The translations under genes and the position numbers were made by a program. The notes under the pieces are model-generated. The model was not told where the DNA came from. It was given only the letters and a program-made list of their open reading frames with translations, and searched no databases. This document shows, one piece after another, positions 60,703 to 64,000 of a stretch of 64,000 bases of DNA (the first letter of the stretch is position 1; the number at the start of each line of letters is the position of its first letter). Location: NCBI GenBank assembly GCA_946537885.1, contig CAMNGC010000006.1, positions 33,694 to 97,693 on the forward strand, read 5' to 3'. The stretch is from an uncultured Clostridia bacterium. Lineage in GTDB: Bacteria > Bacillota > Clostridia > Saccharofermentanales > Saccharofermentanaceae.

Positions 60703-63700
60703 ATGTCTATGACTTTTAAGAAGAAAAGAAGAGCTTTAGTTGGTGCTTTCAGCGCGATCCTTGCGGCAACTGTCATCATCCCTAATGTGATGAATATCAA
60801 ATCAAATGCTGTTGATCAAAGTGCTGCGGCAGCAGGTAAAGATGTACCGGAAGTGCTTGAAGCTGCCAGTTCTGTCAACTATGCGACCATACTGAACAGA
60901 GCAGTCGATTATGGTATTGTTGCTCGCAACTTTATTCAGAATAGCCATATGGAATCAACTTTTGCTGTTGATACATACAAGAGAACTACCGGAGACGCTA
61001 ATGAAGTCGATTATCTTGACAGTGATCATACTGCACAGTTTATTATCGCTCACGTTGAGGGTGATCGTCCCGTATTCTGGGGTGAAAAACAGACGGCAGG
61101 ATATTACAACGTTGAGATAGGTCCGGAAGTTGCATATACCACCCCCAATAATGCGAATTCTGCATCTAGAGCAGATGGAGATCTATTCTTCTCGAATGCT
61201 CTGGACAGTAACCCCGATAGAGTAGGCATACATTCAAATTTCCGAGATACGATCCAAGCAAATATCGATTCTATTATAGAGAATGGAATAGAGAATTCAG
61301 AGGTGTTGACAATTAACGCCAATGATGGTAAGCATGCTATTGACCTTTCCCAGTATTCTTCTATAGAAGGTGGTGGGGCTCACTTCAATATTAATCTTAA
61401 TTATGACGAATTTGAAAATAGAGTTGTATATATCAATGTTGATGGCGATTTCCTTAACTATATCGGACAATCCGGTAAAGTACAGATCACAAAGCCGGAT
61501 TCTACTATTATAGTTTTCGATATAGAAAAAGCTAATGCCGACGGTATTGTTGCGATCAAGCAGTTTACGGTCAATGGTGTGAGCTCTGCATCTCCTTCTA
61601 TGGGTAACGATACAGATCTCGCTGCTCTTATTGATTCTACTATCAATCAGAAGATCATATGGAATATAAATGTTCCCAAGGTTGCTGTAGAACTCGGAAA
61701 TGCAGGAGGCACATTCCTTTTGCCTCATGCTGATAATAATGTTGGTCTTTCTGACGCATGTACAGGATGGATTGTTACCAACGGTACATTCAAGTTGGAT
61801 AAAGAATGGCACTATGTTTATAATGGCGGAAGTCAGGAATACTCATCTGACGGACACAATCAGTTCCACTTTGCACTCAATAAGGGTCTTACAGAAGAAT
61901 TGTCATCTGCTCCGAGTGAAGTAACTACGATCCTTACAAAAGCTGATGATTTCAAATTTCAGCTTTATGAATATACCGGATCTTTTGATATTACCACCGC
62001 GACAGCCATTGGCCAGCCGGTAGGTAATGCGGCGAGCAGCAAGGTTACATTTGATACACTTACATTTGATCCTGACGATGTAACTAACGGAGAAGTGCAT
62101 CAGTATAGGATCTACGAGGTTAGTACAAGTACTATAATCAGAGACAGTTATAAGATCTTCCCTAATCCGGACAGCTATATTGATATCAAGATAACCGTAA
62201 AAAAAGATGCTAATGATGAACTGACATTTGTCGTAGATCATATGACCGTCTTCGATAACGGAACAGACCAATATACATACAAGAACAAAACAGGCGTTAA
62301 TCTCAGTGGTGTAGAGTTTGGTTTGGGCAAGTTCTTCAATACTGTCCAGAAGACCGGATCTATAAAGATCGATAAATTCATATCTAACAGTAGTGTTTAT
62401 CTTCCGGGTGCAACATTTACGCTGACATCTGACATGGAGCTTACCGATGCAAAGGTGACAGGTGCGGATTACGAGTTGAGCGCGGATAACAAGATGATCA
62501 CGCTTGTAACTACAGGTAAACGTATAGAAATCGATGCTCTTCCTGATGGTACATATGTGTTGGCAGAGACCGCGTCAGCTGACAATTATTCGATGGAAGG
62601 AAAGACATCAACTGTAGGATTTACAATTGATAATTCTGAAGTTAGTGTATCAACCTCTATACCGGCTGAAAGCAGTGATGATACTTCATTCAATAATGGT
62701 ATCTTCTCATTCTGTAATGATGCTACAGTCGGATCGATCATCGTTACTAAGACTGTAGAGGGAGATAATGAATCTGCAAAAAATCAAGACTATACTTTCT
62801 ATGTAGAGGCATATCAGGGCAGCAATCTTGCAGGTTATGTACAGGCAGATGGTTCTGTAGCAGATTCCAAACAGCTATTTACTGTTAATTCAGCTGCTGG
62901 TGAAAGCACGATAATTGAAAATCTTGATTTTGACTACACCTATACTGTTGTTGAGGATGAGGACAGCGCGAAGGCATATGAGAATTCATCATATGAATTT
63001 GAATCTGTATCATATAATGGTGCAGAGAATATAAGTCTCAGTTCCGCATCTCCTGTTGCCGAAGCAGAGATCATAAATACTTATGTCAATAAGTATGAAT
63101 ATAGCTTCTCGATCAGCAAGTTGGTTAGTGGTGTTACGATGAATGGAAATGGTGGGACATTTGCCATAACCGTTTCCTATGTTGAAGATGGTATTACATA
63201 TTATCTTAAGTTGAATAATGGTGTAGTAAGCCCTGAAGGTAATCAGTGGCACACACCTGATCCTCAGGATTGCGCAATAGAAGTGCCTGCTAACGGAAGT
63301 CCTATTGTTTTAGAGGGCGAATATATAAAGCCGGGTGTAGAGTATACGATTACTGAGTTAATGGGCGGAAGTAATGGTGCTGATGTTAGAGCAAATGATA
63401 GTTGGCGTTTTGCTGGTGATAGCAATAGCACACACGAATTGTCAAGGACGACATATGAAACAGCTGATTCTACATCTCCTGTTGTCGGCAATGTAGCCAA
63501 TATTACTCTCAGTGATGACCATAAGACAGATGCTGTCAATTTTGTTAATTACTACGATCAGCATGGCGCCGAGATAACTATAGTTAAGCAGGATGCAGAC
63601 GATCCTTCCATTGAGCATCTGGGTGGAGCGACATTCGTTCTGGTTGGAACTACGCTTGATGGTGAGGGACCTGTTGAACTCAGTGAATGCGAGATTACAG

Positions 63701-64000
63701 GCGCAACCAGTGACAGCACGGTTTCAGAGTTTACAACAACAGATTCTGCTGATGTTGTTATTACCGGTCTGCCGGATGGTAATTATTCGATCCAAGAAGT
63801 AACTGCTCCTGAAGGATATGAGGATAATAGCGCTACAATTTATGAGTTCTCAATTGAGAACGGTGTTGTAAGTGATAAGTCCATTGTTGATAACGGTGGT
63901 TCTTTCAGCGACGGAACGATTACTATTAAGAATGACAAGACTGAAACCTACGGTTACATTAAGGTAGTAAAGACTCTGACAGGTATCGACCTTGCACTGG
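60703..64000 (+). CDS. Large secreted surface protein with SpaA/Cna-B-type domains, 3' end outside window
   Basis: This frame is open from ATG 60703 to the window end (1099 codons) and is missing from the ORF track because it has no stop here. ATG 60709 is an alternative start, being nine bases from GGGGGG. A signal peptide (KKKRRALVGAFSAILAATVII) is followed by a domain (about 45-500) like the choice-of-anchor A or pilin-tip type (VNYATILNRAVDYGIVARNF). Then come several SpaA/Cna-B-like units: GSIKIDKFISNSSVYLPGATFTL (about 548), TVEGDNESAKNQDYTFYVEAY (about 685), ITIVKQDADD (about 957), and IKVVKTLTGIDLA at the very end. Probable adhesin or pilus backbone, anchored by sortase further downstream. 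Isopeptide bonds are expected. Confidence 0.78.
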   Translation, partial: MSMTFKKKRRALVGAFSAILAATVIIPNVMNIKSNAVDQSAAAAGKDVPEVLEAASSVNYATILNRAVDYGIVARNFIQNSHMESTFAVDTYKRTTGDANEVDYLDSDHTAQFIIAHVEGDRPVFWGEKQTAGYYNVEIGPEVAYTTPNNANSASRADGDLFFSNALDSNPDRVGIHSNFRDTIQANIDSIIENGIENSEVLTINANDGKHAIDLSQYSSIEGGGAHFNINLNYDEFENRVVYINVDGDFLNYIGQSGKVQITKPDSTIIVFDIEKANADGIVAIKQFTVNGVSSASPSMGNDTDLAALIDSTINQKIIWNINVPKVAVELGNAGGTFLLPHADNNVGLSDACTGWIVTNGTFKLDKEWHYVYNGGSQEYSSDGHNQFHFALNKGLTEELSSAPSEVTTILTKADDFKFQLYEYTGSFDITTATAIGQPVGNAASSKVTFDTLTFDPDDVTNGEVHQYRIYEVSTSTIIRDSYKIFPNPDSYIDIKITVKKDANDELTFVVDHMTVFDNGTDQYTYKNKTGVNLSGVEFGLGKFFNTVQKTGSIKIDKFISNSSVYLPGATFTLTSDMELTDAKVTGADYELSADNKMITLVTTGKRIEIDALPDGTYVLAETASADNYSMEGKTSTVGFTIDNSEVSVSTSIPAESSDDTSFNNGIFSFCNDATVGSIIVTKTVEGDNESAKNQDYTFYVEAYQGSNLAGYVQADGSVADSKQLFTVNSAAGESTIIENLDFDYTYTVVEDEDSAKAYENSSYEFESVSYNGAENISLSSASPVAEAEIINTYVNKYEYSFSISKLVSGVTMNGNGGTFAITVSYVEDGITYYLKLNNGVVSPEGNQWHTPDPQDCAIEVPANGSPIVLEGEYIKPGVEYTITELMGGSNGADVRANDSWRFAGDSNSTHELSRTTYETADSTSPVVGNVANITLSDDHKTDAVNFVNYYDQHGAEITIVKQDADDPSIEHLGGATFVLVGTTLDGEGPVELSECEITGATSDSTVSEFTTTDSADVVITGLPDGNYSIQEVTAPEGYEDNSATIYEFSIENGVVSDKSIVDNGGSFSDGTITIKNDKTETYGYIKVVKTLTGIDLAL

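Overview
The window reads as a chromosomal segment of an anaerobic, fibre-degrading bacterium of the Firmicutes (Clostridia). Reasons: a paired GlgC/GlgD ADP-glucose pyrophosphorylase, a GH9-CBM3 cellulase made as a lipoprotein, a GH130/cellobiose-2-epimerase mannan cluster, BspA-like LRR and DUF4214 surface proteins, an SOS box of Gram-positive type and strong AGGAGG-like ribosome binding sites. I cannot name a genus. Nearly every gene is on the plus strand; only an AraC-type regulator and the glnS/gltX pair are on the minus strand. I found no tRNA, rRNA, CRISPR array, transposase or prophage.

Layout. 1-5.0 kb: a cut S51-type peptidase, a GH114-like lipoprotein, an FkbM methyltransferase and a two-gene ABC exporter. 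5.0-5.5 kb: a gene-free stretch holding two 54-bp repeats and two perfect hairpins. 5.5-13.2 kb: uvrB (with a LexA-like box), dnaE and an ABC-F ATPase. 13.4-16.3 kb: leuCDB. 16.3-18.9 kb: a sugar-binding lipoprotein paired with a membrane GGDEF protein. 19.1 kb: DAHP synthase. 20.3-24.2 kb: ppx-ppk polyphosphate operon. 24.2-28.1 kb: galM and the GH9 cellulase. 28.2-32.2 kb: AraC regulator, divergent epimerase, CBS-type pyrophosphatase and a small membrane protein. 32.2-35.3 kb: an AT-richer accessory block (LRR/DUF4214 surface protein, PD-(D/E)XK-like protein). 35.3-38.5 kb: glnS and gltX. 38.6-40.9 kb: a dehydroquinate-synthase-like protein and an M28-like lipoprotein, both lacking expected active-site residues. 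41-47.9 kb: LacI regulator, 54-bp repeats again, then a tight mannooligosaccharide operon. 47.9-50.8 kb: MBOAT plus SGNH surface O-acylation pair. 51-59.3 kb: glgB-glgC-glgD-glgA and a GH13 amylase. 59.3 kb: zinc-ribbon membrane protein. 60.7 kb to the end: a large surface protein of SpaA/Cna-B type cut by the window.

How it fits together. The cell probably degrades cellulose and mannan outside, phosphorolyses mannosyl-glucose and mannooligosaccharides inside, and stores carbon as glycogen and phosphate as polyphosphate. The most unusual signals are: (1) histone-H1-like lysine/alanine-rich tails on three polymer-building enzymes, PPK, GlgB and GlgA; (2) a 54-bp nested-palindrome repeat in tandem at two loci about 37 kb apart in opposite orientation; (3) two adjacent apparent pseudoenzymes at 38.6-40.9 kb. 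All calls come from reading the sequence; no database search was run.
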